Positions 54,413 to 63,404 of a stretch of DNA of 64,000 bases are shown here, piece after piece; position 1 is the first letter of the stretch, and every line of letters begins with the position of its first letter. Under the pieces are notes generated by a model, which was not told the origin of the DNA, did not search any database, and was given only the letters and a program-made list of their open reading frames with translations. This DNA is from Streptomyces sp. NBC_00569 (GTDB lineage: Bacteria; Actinomycetota; Actinomycetes; Streptomycetales; Streptomycetaceae), in the NCBI RefSeq assembly GCF_036345255.1, contig NZ_CP107783.1:3224001-3288000 (forward strand), given 5' to 3'. Position numbers and translations under genes: made by a program.

Positions 54413-56395
54413 CTACGCGGTCTCTTCGGCTTCGGCGGTCGCCTTCGCATCGATGGCGGCCAGTGAGCGCCGCACCTGGTTCTGGTCCGTCGTGTACCAG
54501 AAGTCCGGCATCGAGGCCCGCAGATAGCTGCCGTACCGGGCCGTCGCCAGGCGCGGGTCCAGGACCGCCACGACGCCGCGGTCCCCCGTCGCCCGTACGA
54601 GACGGCCCGCGCCCTGGGCCATCAGCAGGGCAGCGTGTGTCGCCGCCACGGCCATGAAGCCATTACCGCCGGCGTCCTCGACGGCCTTCTGCCGGGCGCT
54701 CATCAGCGGGTCGTCGGGCCGCGGGAACGGGATCTTGTCCATGACGACGAGCTGGCAGCTGGCGCCCGGAACGTCCACGCCCTGCCACAGGGAGAGCGTG
54801 CCGAACAGACACGTCTTCGGGTCGGCCGCGAACCCCTTGATGAGCTCGCCGAGCGTCTCCTCGCCCTGGAGCAGGATCGGGTACTCGGGGAGTCGGGTCC
54901 GCAGCTCCTCGGCCGCGGCCTGGGCGGCGCGCATGGACGAGAAGAGTCCCAGCGTCCGGCCGCCGGCGGCCTGCATCAGCTCGGACAGCTCGTCCATCAT
55001 GTCGCTGCGGGTGCCCTCACGCGCGGGGCGTGCCAGGTGCTTGGCGACGTAGAGAATGCCCTGCTTGCGGTACTCGAACGGCGATCCGACATCGACGCCC
55101 TTCCACTGCGGCAGGCCCTCGCCCTCCTGGCCCTCGGGGGCCAGGCCCAGAGAGGCACCCACCCCGTTGAAATCGCCGCCCAGCTTGAGCGTTGCCGAGG
55201 TCAGCACGACGGACCGCTCCGCGAAGAGCTTCTCCCGCAGCAGGCCGGACACCGACATGGGGGCCACTCTGACGGACGCGCCGAAGCGGTCGTGGCGCTC
55301 GTACCAGACGACGTCGTACTCGGAGCCGTTCGTGATGCGCTCGGCCACGTCGTGGATGCTCTCCACGGAGGCCAGGGCCTGCTTGCGTACCGCGTCCTCG
55401 TCCTGGACGGACTTGTCGCGCGTGGTGCCCAGGGCCGAGATGACGGTCCGGGAGGCGTCCCGCAGCGCCATCAGCGCGTAGCCGAGGTCCTCCGGGACCT
55501 CCTCCAGACGGCCGGGCAGGGCCAGCTCCATGAGCCGCTCGAAGCCCTCGGCCGCGGTCTGGAGCTGATCGGCCGCCTTCTCGTTGACGAGCTTGGCGGA
55601 ACGGCGCACCGCGCGGTTCACCTGCCCCGGAGTGAGCTCGCCGGTCGCCACACCCGTGACCCGGGAGACGAGCTCGTGCGCCTCGTCCACGATCAGTACC
55701 TCGTGGGACGGCAGGACAGGTGCTCCTTCGATGGCGTCGATCGCCAGGAGCGCGTGATTCGTGACGATCACATCGGCGAGCTTGGCCCGCTCGCGGGCCG
55801 CCTCGGCGAAGCACTCCTGTCCGTACGCGCACTTGGTGGCGCCCAGACATTCTCTGGAGGAGACCGACACCTGGGACCAGGCCCGGTCGGAGACTCCGGG
55901 GGTCAGGTCGTCGCGGTCGCCGGTCTCCGTCTCGTCGGCCCAGTCCCGCATCCGCAGCAGGTCCTGGCCGAGCTTGCTGGTCGGAGCGGCCGCTTCGAAC
56001 TGGTCGAAGAGCCCCTCCTCCTCGTCCTGCGGCGCTCCTTCATGGAGGCGGTGCAGGCACAGATAGTTCGACCGGCCCTTGAGCATGGCGAACTGGGGGC
56101 GCCGGCGCAGCAGGGGGTGCAGCGCGTCGACCGTGCGCGGCAGATCCCGCTCGACGAGCTGGCGCTGGAGGGCCAGCGTGGCCGTCGCGACCACGACCCG
56201 CTCGCCGTGCGCCAGGGCAGGGACCAGGTAACCGAGGGACTTACCGGTACCCGTGCCTGCCTGTGCGAGCAGGTGGGAACCGCCGTCGATCGCCTCGGCG
56301 ACGGTCTCGGCCATGGTCACCTGGCCAGGTCGTTCCGTACCGCCCACGGCGGCGACGGCGGCGTGCAGGAGCTCGGGGAGGGAGGGCTTCGTCAT
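54413..56395 (-). CDS. DinG-family ATP-dependent DNA helicase
   Basis: A 660-residue superfamily 2 XPD-like helicase. Motif I is AQAGTGTGKSLGY, motif II VDEAHEL, and the C-terminal motifs include GTLSLWQGVDVPG and QGAGRLVRATGDRG. The four Cys of an iron-sulfur cluster can be placed at NYLCLHRL, RECLGATKC and QECF. Family members resolve DNA structures during repair. It lies 40 bases downstream of the siderophore synthetase gene on the same strand, so it may share that transcript; its neighbour on the other side is lexA. Confidence 0.9.
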   Translation of the reverse strand: MTKPSLPELLHAAVAAVGGTERPGQVTMAETVAEAIDGGSHLLAQAGTGTGKSLGYLVPALAHGERVVVATATLALQRQLVERDLPRTVDALHPLLRRRPQFAMLKGRSNYLCLHRLHEGAPQDEEEGLFDQFEAAAPTSKLGQDLLRMRDWADETETGDRDDLTPGVSDRAWSQVSVSSRECLGATKCAYGQECFAEAARERAKLADVIVTNHALLAIDAIEGAPVLPSHEVLIVDEAHELVSRVTGVATGELTPGQVNRAVRRSAKLVNEKAADQLQTAAEGFERLMELALPGRLEEVPEDLGYALMALRDASRTVISALGTTRDKSVQDEDAVRKQALASVESIHDVAERITNGSEYDVVWYERHDRFGASVRVAPMSVSGLLREKLFAERSVVLTSATLKLGGDFNGVGASLGLAPEGQEGEGLPQWKGVDVGSPFEYRKQGILYVAKHLARPAREGTRSDMMDELSELMQAAGGRTLGLFSSMRAAQAAAEELRTRLPEYPILLQGEETLGELIKGFAADPKTCLFGTLSLWQGVDVPGASCQLVVMDKIPFPRPDDPLMSARQKAVEDAGGNGFMAVAATHAALLMAQGAGRLVRATGDRGVVAVLDPRLATARYGSYLRASMPDFWYTTDQNQVRRSLAAIDAKATAEAEETA

Positions 56396-56435
56396 AGCTC
56401 GACCACCCTACGGGGCACCACTGACAATCCCGCGA

Positions 56436-58502
56436 TCAAGGCTGGTGCAGTGGATTGGGCACCGTGCCGTGCACGGCCGCGTGGGGGCGCTGCGACCGGT
56501 CGCGGTAACCGTCCAGATGCAGTCGGTTGCGATTGAGGCAGAGCCGCTCGATACGGGGAGTGAGGAGGTCGAACATCTCGTACCGCTCCTTGAGCTCGGG
56601 GAAGCGCGCCTGATGCCGCACGATCTCAGCGCGCACCAGGGACCAGAACTTCTCTTCCGTGACACCCAGCTGCTGCTCGCACAGGGGCGCCAGATACCGG
56701 AAGACGCCGACGAAGAGCCCCGAGTGGATGAACTGGGTCAGGAAGGCGGGCGGCTCGGTGAGCAGGGTCTCGCGGACGTCCTGCGGCATGCGGTCGTGTT
56801 CGGGCAGCGGCTCGGCGCTCACGTTCACGTCGTCGACGAAGTCCTTCACCGCGAGCCGCACCGGCACGTCGTGGTCGTCGAAGACGACGATGGCGTTCTC
56901 CCCGTGCGGGGAGAACACGGTGCCGTAGCGGTAGAGGAAGTGCAGAAGCGGGGGGAGCAGGGCCGCGAAGAGCCGGCGCAGCCACACCTCGGGGGTCAGC
57001 CCGGATCGGGCGACGAGTTCCGCGGTGAACGCCCGGCCGTGCGGGTCCACGTGCAGCAGAGAGGCCAGGGTGCGGGCCCGTTCGCCGGGGGCGAGATACC
57101 GGGAGACCGGTTCGCGCCAGATGGCACCCAGCAACTCCTTGTACTGATAAGGAACTTCTTCGAGGCCGTCGTACGCGGGGTGCTCGACGGCGACCGAAGC
57201 CACCTCTCCCAGGAGGATGACCCCGCAATCGTCCTTCAAGAAGGGGTCTGTTTCGCGGAGGGAGTGCATCCACGCGGTGACCGACGGTGCCGCGAGCGTG
57301 CGCTCTGTGGGCAGGCCCCGCCACACAAGGGTGTTGAGTACGGACAGCGGGAGCTTCACTGTGTGACGGTCGGGGCGCGAGATGTTGAGGAACGTACGAA
57401 TGGACTGCTGGGGCAGGCGCACGTCGCCGTCGGTGGGGAGCGGCACGATGGCGTCCGTCGCGACGGAGCCGGCGAAGAGCGGCAGCACGATGTTGTTCCA
57501 CTGCCACGGGTGTACCGGTAGGTACAGGTAGGCCTGCGGGTCCAGGCCGCGCTCCCGGAGGGCCTCGGCGAAGGAGTCCCGCGCCGCCGGGGAGAGTTCA
57601 CGGTCGTACAGCCGATCGGATGTCGCCAGGTCCGCGACGCCTCGGTAGGCGGCGATCCTCGTGTGGACGGCGATCCACGGGAGCGTCCCGGGGATACGGG
57701 CCTCGGGGGCCCAGCGGGCGGTGTCGGAGGCCGAGAACCCCATGCGGCCCTTGTTGAGGACGAGCCAGGGGTGGCCGGTCTGGTGGCCTTCCAGTTCGGC
57801 GTATCCGAGCTCGGCGAGCTGGGCCGCGGTGAGCGCGGTGTGGTCGAGACGGGCGTCGGCGGCGAGGGTGACGGTGAGCTCGCGGATGAGATGCCCGAGC
57901 GTGGCGCCGTCGAGGTCGAGGACGTGCTTGGCGCGGAGGAGGAAGGCGAGGGGGTCGGTGAAGCGTTCAGGCGGGTTCGTTGCGGGGAGCGAGGGCCTGG
58001 GCTCGGCGGCGTCCGCGTCCTTGTCAGTCTGCGCGGGGCGACCGACGGTCCCGCCCGGGCGGTCGGCGGTCTTGTCCGGGCGGTCGACGCTCTCGGCGGG
58101 GCGACCGACGGTCTCGTCCGGCCGGCCGGCGCTGTCGTCTGCGCGGCCGGCGATCCACTGGATGCTGCCGGGATCCACGAGCCAGCTGCCGTAGGCGCCC
58201 CGGCGGGCCTTGAACCGGAACGCGCCGCCGGGCGGCATGTGGGAGCCCTCGACGGGGAGGGTGTAGAGGTCTGACCGTCCTGGCCGCGGACCAGGCCCAT
58301 GAGCCGGAGCCGAACCCGGACCATGATCCAGCTCTGGCTCCGGTTCACGTTTCGGTTCGATGATCTCCTCGTACGCGAACTCGCCGATCATCTTCGCCAG
58401 CAGCCGGGCTGCGGCGCACTCCCAGTTCTCGGACGTCAGCTCCGCTGGGTCGTACAGAGCGGAGGACGCTGCGGAAGTCTGGGGCTCGGACGGATTCGGC
58501 AC
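56436..58502 (-). CDS. NIS siderophore synthetase (IucA/IucC family, DesD-like)
   Basis: A 688-residue ATP-dependent synthetase that forms amide or ester bonds to a carboxylate. Catalytic motifs: GHPWLVLNKGR (residues 243-253), LPVHPWQWNN, QQSIRTFLNISR and PHGENAIVVFDD. The C-terminus RDRSQRPHAAVHG resembles DesD. About 90 extra residues are inserted in the N-terminal part: a Glu/Pro-rich piece at 48-77 and a run of six heptad-like repeats at 118-160. GTG 58502 has GAGGAG five bases upstream. It is the last gene of the siderophore set and probably performs the final condensation. Confidence 0.9.
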   Translation of the reverse strand: MPNPSEPQTSAASSALYDPAELTSENWECAAARLLAKMIGEFAYEEIIEPKREPEPELDHGPGSAPAHGPGPRPGRSDLYTLPVEGSHMPPGGAFRFKARRGAYGSWLVDPGSIQWIAGRADDSAGRPDETVGRPAESVDRPDKTADRPGGTVGRPAQTDKDADAAEPRPSLPATNPPERFTDPLAFLLRAKHVLDLDGATLGHLIRELTVTLAADARLDHTALTAAQLAELGYAELEGHQTGHPWLVLNKGRMGFSASDTARWAPEARIPGTLPWIAVHTRIAAYRGVADLATSDRLYDRELSPAARDSFAEALRERGLDPQAYLYLPVHPWQWNNIVLPLFAGSVATDAIVPLPTDGDVRLPQQSIRTFLNISRPDRHTVKLPLSVLNTLVWRGLPTERTLAAPSVTAWMHSLRETDPFLKDDCGVILLGEVASVAVEHPAYDGLEEVPYQYKELLGAIWREPVSRYLAPGERARTLASLLHVDPHGRAFTAELVARSGLTPEVWLRRLFAALLPPLLHFLYRYGTVFSPHGENAIVVFDDHDVPVRLAVKDFVDDVNVSAEPLPEHDRMPQDVRETLLTEPPAFLTQFIHSGLFVGVFRYLAPLCEQQLGVTEEKFWSLVRAEIVRHQARFPELKERYEMFDLLTPRIERLCLNRNRLHLDGYRDRSQRPHAAVHGTVPNPLHQP
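58023..58151 (-). repeat. Six 21-bp coding repeats in the NIS synthetase gene
   Basis: The repeats encode units of the form GRPxxTV: GRADDSA, GRPDETV, GRPAESV, DRPDKTA, DRPGGTV and GRPAQTD. The unit length of seven codons is constant while the bases vary, so the repeat is kept at protein level as well as DNA level. Confidence 0.78.
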
Positions 58503-58555
58503 GGGGACTCCTCGGGAACCGGATCGGGGTGAGCGGTGTACTAAGAGTGACGGGC

Positions 58556-59455
58556 TCACAGCAGAGCGCGCAGGGCCCGGTCTCGGATCATCAGTGCGGC
58601 CCGTTTGTCGGGGAGCTCCACCTCGGCGGAGAAGCGGAAGCCGGCACTCAAAAAGGCGGATACAGAGGGGGTGTTGCGGAGGTCCGGCTCTGCGACGACA
58701 CGGGCGCAGGGCGGACGGTGGTCGAGTACGAGGTCGGCGACGGCCTTGAGCAGGCCTGTGCCGAGTCCCCGTCCGCGGTTGGCGACACCACCGATAAGGA
58801 GGTGAACACCGGTGTCGTGCGGGCGGGCAGGATAGTGGCGGGCCAGTGGGTCGAGGTCGGCGCGGTAGATCTCCCAGTAGCTCATCGGGGTGCCGTCCAG
58901 TACGCCGAGGCAAGGGACGCTGCGCCCGTCACCGTCCAGTTGGGGGCGGAGATGGTTCTCCGTGACGCTCTCCGGGCCTTCGAGTTCCCAGAACGCGGCT
59001 ACGGCTGGATCATTCATCCAGCGACTGATCAGCGCCAGGTCGCGTTCGATACGGACGGGAACCAGCTGAAAGACGCCGGAACGTGTGGTGACCGGTCCCC
59101 ACGCTCCGACGTTGTCGAGCAGGTCGTCGTCCGCCAGGGCCGTCGAGGTGCCGCCCGGTGCGTGTGGTCGCGTTCCGTCGACTGGGTGCCCGTACCCGGG
59201 AAGGACTGCGCCGGTCCCCTGGCCCACGCTGCCGCTGGCCTGCCCGCCGGTTTCACCCTGTCCGGCGATCAGGTCGATGAGTTCGTCGGGCAGACGCAGG
59301 TCCAGGGTGTCGGCGACGTCCGTGCCGACGCCGGGCTCGGAGCCTGTGAGCTCGTCGGCGCCGGGGCCCGTGTCGGCGACCTCGTCGGTGACGGCATCGG
59401 CAGGGGCGATAGCGGGCGTGGCTCCGGCGTCGGTGCACGCGTCGGTCGATGACAC
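58556..59455 (-). CDS. Siderophore-type GNAT N-acyltransferase with long N-terminal extension
   Basis: A 299-residue protein. The C-terminal 180 residues form an IucB/RhbD-type acyltransferase (DLALISRWMNDPAVAAFWEL near residue 137, YWEIYRADLDPLARHYPARPHDTGVHLLIG, GRGLGTGLLKAVADLVLDH for CoA binding). Relatives acylate the amine of a hydroxamate precursor. The first 115 residues are acidic, Gly/Thr-rich and probably disordered, except for a predicted amphipathic stretch LDLRLPDELIDLI. GTG 59455 has GAGAGGA eight bases upstream. It sits between the two synthetase genes, 38 and 53 bases away. Confidence 0.87.
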   Translation of the reverse strand: MSSTDACTDAGATPAIAPADAVTDEVADTGPGADELTGSEPGVGTDVADTLDLRLPDELIDLIAGQGETGGQASGSVGQGTGAVLPGYGHPVDGTRPHAPGGTSTALADDDLLDNVGAWGPVTTRSGVFQLVPVRIERDLALISRWMNDPAVAAFWELEGPESVTENHLRPQLDGDGRSVPCLGVLDGTPMSYWEIYRADLDPLARHYPARPHDTGVHLLIGGVANRGRGLGTGLLKAVADLVLDHRPPCARVVAEPDLRNTPSVSAFLSAGFRFSAEVELPDKRAALMIRDRALRALL

Positions 59456-59493
59456 GGCGGCGTTCCTCTCAGGGGATGGGGTGGGCGTGTACC

Positions 59494-61854
59494 TCAGGAA
59501 TGAAGGGGGTTGGCGATGGTGACGTAGACGGATTGGGTGTCGACGGGACCGACGAGTTCGTCGAGTCCGTGCAGGCGGGTGAGGAGGTTGGCCTTGCAGC
59601 GCAGGGCCGGGGAGTCGAGGAGGTATCCGGGCAGTGGGGTGCGGAGTTTGTCCGGTCCCGACGCGACATCGGAGAGGAACCCGCGGAACGCAGCCAGCAA
59701 CAGCCCTTCGTCCGCCAGCTGTTGGGAGCCGAAGGCGCCGATGAGACCGAAGACGTTGTTGATCCCGAGGTAGTAGGCGAACCTCTCGTCGGTGACGTCG
59801 TCGGAGACGAAGGTGTCGCTGTGGCTGCCGATGCCGGGCAGCCGGCCGTCCAGCTCGGCGCGGCGGGACTCGCGGAAGTAGTAGCCCTGGTTGTCGCGGT
59901 AGCGGCCGCCGACGGGCCAGCCTTCGGGATCGAGCAGCAGCAGCGTGTTCTGCTGATGGGCTTCCAGGGCCACGCCGGCGGTGCTGTCGAGCCAGAGCAC
60001 CGGGCGTACGACGTGTTCGAGGTAGCGCAGGAACCACTCGGCGGCGACGGCGCCTCGGGGGCGACCGGTACGGCCGGCGAGGCGGGTGATCGTCTCGGCG
60101 AGGCGGGAGCGCATGAGCTGGCGGTCCGGCTGTCCGTGGGGCACGGCCGGAGGTCTGGGGGACACGAGGCCGGCGATGCAGGCTGCGTCGTCTCCGGGTG
60201 CAAACGGGTTGTTCCGGATCATCACGTCCAGGCCGGCCACCGGTTCGCCGTCCGGGCCGTTGACGGCGAGCCAGGCCGGGTCGCGGACGATGTCGAATCC
60301 GGGGTGGGCCGCCTGCCACTGCTCGGAGAGCCCGGTGCGCAGCAGTCGGTGGACCTCGACGCCGCGGTGGAGTTCCTTACGGAGGTTCTCCCGACGGGAG
60401 TTGGTGATGCGCAGGCCGAGCGAGAGCTTCAGCATGGCCGACGCATCGGGCCGGTAGAGCGTACGGACGGAGGAGGTGGGGTACCAGGAGGCGCCGTGCG
60501 GGCCGAGGTCACGCAGAAGGCCGGCGTCGAGGAGGGCCGCGGTCTGGGGGCGGTGCCTGAGTTCGCGCGCCTGCCAGGGGTGCAGGGGCAGCGCGGTGTG
60601 TCCGTCGGGCAGGGGCAGTTCCGTCCCGGCGAGTTGGAGGGCGAGCTGGTCTGCCGGCAGTGGGCGGCCCCGATGGGTCCAGGCCGAGTCCATCGCGAGC
60701 ACCGAGCGGTTCACCGCCATCCAGTGCAGGGGGAAGGATCCCTGCAACTCGGGTGAATAGAGCCGGGATTCGGCCTCGGACAGGCCCTCGCGACTCTTCG
60801 GAGTCGGGTGCAGGGGGTGGCCGAGCAGGAGGGACTGTTCGGCGCCCAGGAAGAGGTCGGTCGTGTCGCGGGGGTTCCTGCGACGGTGGGCGATGAAGTC
60901 GGCAGTGCGGCGAATCGAGTCGGCGACGCGCCCCACCAGGTCGGCTCCGTCGCCTGAGGGGGTGGGGTGCGAGGAGTGAGGGGTGGCGGGGGGAGACGGC
61001 TCGGGGCGGGTGCCCTCGGGGTGGAGGGCCTTGGGGCGTGAGGCTTCGGGGTGGGGGGCCTGCGCCATCGGGTAGGCGGTCTCACCGCTGGGGGCGGGCT
61101 GCGCGACGGGGTCGCCGTGGGGACGCGGTGTCTCGGGTGCGGCGGCAGCGGCGACGGCCTCGGGGGTGTCCGCGACGGTCGGCGTGGGCGGCGCGAGGAC
61201 GCTCGGGGTCGGTGCCGAGGCACTCGGGGCCGGCATCCGGTCGGTGGGAACCGGCGTCCGGCCGGTCGGCGACTCCGGCCCGCCTGGGGCGTCGGATGCG
61301 GTGTTCGGCGTGCCCGCCGAGCCCGGAACGCCGCCCTCCTGCCGGGGGGCGTCACCGCCGCTTCCGCCGCCGGCCCTCACCCGGACGCCGCCGCCACCCC
61401 CGACCTCGGCCGCGCTTCCCGGGCCCGATGCCTCGCGGCTCAGGAGGGCGGCGACCGTGACGGCGTCGACGTGCGGGGCGTCCAGCGGGCCGTCCTGGAG
61501 ATGGGGCATGCCGAACCGGTGCCAGCCGGTCGCGGACCAGTAGTGGACAGGGATGAGGAGGGCGGTGCCACTTGCGGGCAGAGGAATGCGCAGAGTGCCG
61601 TGCGGGGGTTCGGCCAGATCGTTCTCCCGCACCCAGCAGCGGAGCAGGTTCTCGACGGCCGCGGCCTGGGCCGCGGTGCCGGGGTCGGGATGCTCCAGCA
61701 GGTCGGCGGTGGAGCCGTGCAGATGCTCGGCCTCCTGGCTGCCGTCCTTCTGCCGGGGGACCGTCCCGCGTTCCGGGGCGAGTTGGGGCTGCGTGTCGCA
61801 GGCTCCGCTCGCCTGGGGGCGGTGTCGGTCGTCGGGTGCGGGATTGGCGTTCAA
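59494..61854 (-). CDS. NIS siderophore synthetase (IucA/IucC family) with 160-residue insertion
   Basis: A 786-residue synthetase, compared with about 580-620 usual for the family. Residues 60-142 and 303-786 align with the family plan: GHPLHPTPK (345-353), LPLHPWQARE, SSVRTLYRPD, LKLSLGLRITNSRRENLRKE, YLEHVVRPVLWLD and EAHQQN. Between them lies a Pro/Ala/Gly/Thr-rich, charge-patterned insertion (about 143-302) with no fold apparent. TTG 61854 is chosen because AAGGAAG lies six bases upstream. It should perform the first condensation of a citrate-type acid with an amine. Confidence 0.88.
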   Translation of the reverse strand: MNANPAPDDRHRPQASGACDTQPQLAPERGTVPRQKDGSQEAEHLHGSTADLLEHPDPGTAAQAAAVENLLRCWVRENDLAEPPHGTLRIPLPASGTALLIPVHYWSATGWHRFGMPHLQDGPLDAPHVDAVTVAALLSREASGPGSAAEVGGGGGVRVRAGGGSGGDAPRQEGGVPGSAGTPNTASDAPGGPESPTGRTPVPTDRMPAPSASAPTPSVLAPPTPTVADTPEAVAAAAAPETPRPHGDPVAQPAPSGETAYPMAQAPHPEASRPKALHPEGTRPEPSPPATPHSSHPTPSGDGADLVGRVADSIRRTADFIAHRRRNPRDTTDLFLGAEQSLLLGHPLHPTPKSREGLSEAESRLYSPELQGSFPLHWMAVNRSVLAMDSAWTHRGRPLPADQLALQLAGTELPLPDGHTALPLHPWQARELRHRPQTAALLDAGLLRDLGPHGASWYPTSSVRTLYRPDASAMLKLSLGLRITNSRRENLRKELHRGVEVHRLLRTGLSEQWQAAHPGFDIVRDPAWLAVNGPDGEPVAGLDVMIRNNPFAPGDDAACIAGLVSPRPPAVPHGQPDRQLMRSRLAETITRLAGRTGRPRGAVAAEWFLRYLEHVVRPVLWLDSTAGVALEAHQQNTLLLLDPEGWPVGGRYRDNQGYYFRESRRAELDGRLPGIGSHSDTFVSDDVTDERFAYYLGINNVFGLIGAFGSQQLADEGLLLAAFRGFLSDVASGPDKLRTPLPGYLLDSPALRCKANLLTRLHGLDELVGPVDTQSVYVTIANPLHS
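60949..61428 (-). other. Low-complexity insertion inside the NIS synthetase gene
   Basis: The segment encodes about 160 residues dominated by Pro, Ala, Gly, Ser and Thr with repeated HPE and RPE patterns. Base composition is extreme even for this genome, with long G-runs on the plus strand. It interrupts the N-terminal domain, not a linker. Confidence 0.7.
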
Positions 61855-61997
61855 CGGGGCTTCCTTGTGGGGTAGTTGACTCCGTGGTGCGGTGGTCCGG
61901 ACTGTCCGGTGTTCCGCTGCTGTCCGTGGTGGTCCGTGTTGTGGTGGCCCAGGCCCGGTGGGTATGGGGCTTCAGGACGGGGCCGGTCCCGGCTGGG

Positions 61998-63404
61998 CTA
62001 TCCGCAATGGGTGCGGGCCGCCTCGGCCAGGGCGTCGGCGAGACGCTCGACGACGGCGGCAGCCTGTTCGTCGGTGATCGTGAGGGGCGGCAGAAGGCGT
62101 ACGACGCTGGAGTGGCGGCCGCCGAGCTCGACGATGAGTCCACGCCGGAGGCATTCGCGCTGCACGGACGCGGCGAGTCCGGGGGCGGGAGGATGTGGGC
62201 TCAGGTCGGGTGCGGCCGGTCGGTCCGGGTCCTGGGCGGCGCCCACGTCGACCAGTTCGACGCCGATCATCAGGCCGCGGCCCCGCACGTCCCCGATGCA
62301 GGGGTGTTCGGCGGCGAGGCCCTGGAGCTGGCCCACCATGCGGGCGCCCAGGAGGGCGGCGCGTTCGGCGAGACGGTTCTCCCGGACATGGGCGAGGGTC
62401 GCGGCGCCGGCGGCCATGGCGAGCTGGTTCCCGCGGAACGTGCCGGCGTGGGCCCCGGGTTGCCACACGTCGAGGTCGTCCCGGTAGACGACGACGGCCA
62501 GGGGAAGGCTGCCGCCGATCGCCTTGGACAGGACCATGACGTCGGGCACCACGCCGCTGTGTTCGACGGCCCAGAAGGCGCCGGTCCTGCCGACGCCGGT
62601 CTGGACCTCGTCGGCGATCAGGGGGATGGAGCGTGCCGCGGTCAGTTCCCGCATCCGCCGCATCCAGGCGTCGGGCGCGGGAATCACCCCGCCTTCCCCC
62701 TGGACGGGTTCGAGGATCATGCCGGCGGGGTGCGGCACCCCCGACTTGGGGTCGTCGAGGAGGGATTCGGTCCAGCGCGCGGAGAGTTCGGCGCCGCGCT
62801 CACCGCCGACGCCGAAGGGACAGCGGTAGTCCTGCGGAAAGGGGAGCCGCGCGACCCTGACGTCCTGCGCTCCGCCGGACGCTTCGAGCGCCCCCGCGGT
62901 CATCCCGTGATAGGCGCCGGTGAAGGCGAGCATTCCGCTGCGGCCGGTGGCCGTGCGGACGAGTTTCAGGGCGGCCTCCACCGCGTCGGTGCCGGCCGGT
63001 CCGCAGAACTGGATCCGTGCCCGCTCGGCGAGTCCGGCGGGCAGCGTTCGGAAGAGTTCCGTCGTGAAGGCGTCCTTCACGGGGGTGGCCAGATCGAGCA
63101 CATGCAGGGGGGCGCCGGAGTCGAGTACGCGTCTGATCGCTTCGAGCACGACAGGGTGATTGTGGCCGAGGGCCAGCGTGCCCGCGCCGGAGAGGCAGTC
63201 GAGGTACCGGCGTCCGTCGGCGCCCTCGATCGTCAGGCCGCGGGCCCGCACGGGCACGATCGGCAGGGCGCGCGCATAGGTGCGGGCCGCCGACTCCCGC
63301 GCGGACTGCCGCCGCAGGATTCCCTCTTGGGCAACGCCCTCACGGGCGGCGCCCCCCTCATACCCCGCGGACATCGCCGCGGACGCAGGCTCGGTGACGG
63401 CCAC
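61998..63404 (-). CDS. Class III aminotransferase, diaminobutyrate-2-oxoglutarate type
   Basis: A 468-residue PLP enzyme that should make L-2,4-diaminobutyrate from aspartate semialdehyde. The cofactor residues are Asp265 in IADEVQTGVGRTG and Lys294 in VLSKAIGGSLP; the CGPAGTDAVEAALKL and FTGAYHGMT segments complete the fold. It resembles RhbA of the rhizobactin pathway. GTG 63404 has GGGGAGGA nine bases upstream. It is the first gene of the leftward siderophore set; the next gene begins 143 bases later. No diaminobutyrate decarboxylase gene follows. Confidence 0.9.
   Translation of the reverse strand: MAVTEPASAAMSAGYEGGAAREGVAQEGILRRQSARESAARTYARALPIVPVRARGLTIEGADGRRYLDCLSGAGTLALGHNHPVVLEAIRRVLDSGAPLHVLDLATPVKDAFTTELFRTLPAGLAERARIQFCGPAGTDAVEAALKLVRTATGRSGMLAFTGAYHGMTAGALEASGGAQDVRVARLPFPQDYRCPFGVGGERGAELSARWTESLLDDPKSGVPHPAGMILEPVQGEGGVIPAPDAWMRRMRELTAARSIPLIADEVQTGVGRTGAFWAVEHSGVVPDVMVLSKAIGGSLPLAVVVYRDDLDVWQPGAHAGTFRGNQLAMAAGAATLAHVRENRLAERAALLGARMVGQLQGLAAEHPCIGDVRGRGLMIGVELVDVGAAQDPDRPAAPDLSPHPPAPGLAASVQRECLRRGLIVELGGRHSSVVRLLPPLTITDEQAAAVVERLADALAEAARTHCG

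Noticed and set aside
54635..56536. A long plus-strand open frame opposite dinG
   Set aside because: Antisense shadow of a gene with complete helicase motifs; no start signal or domain.
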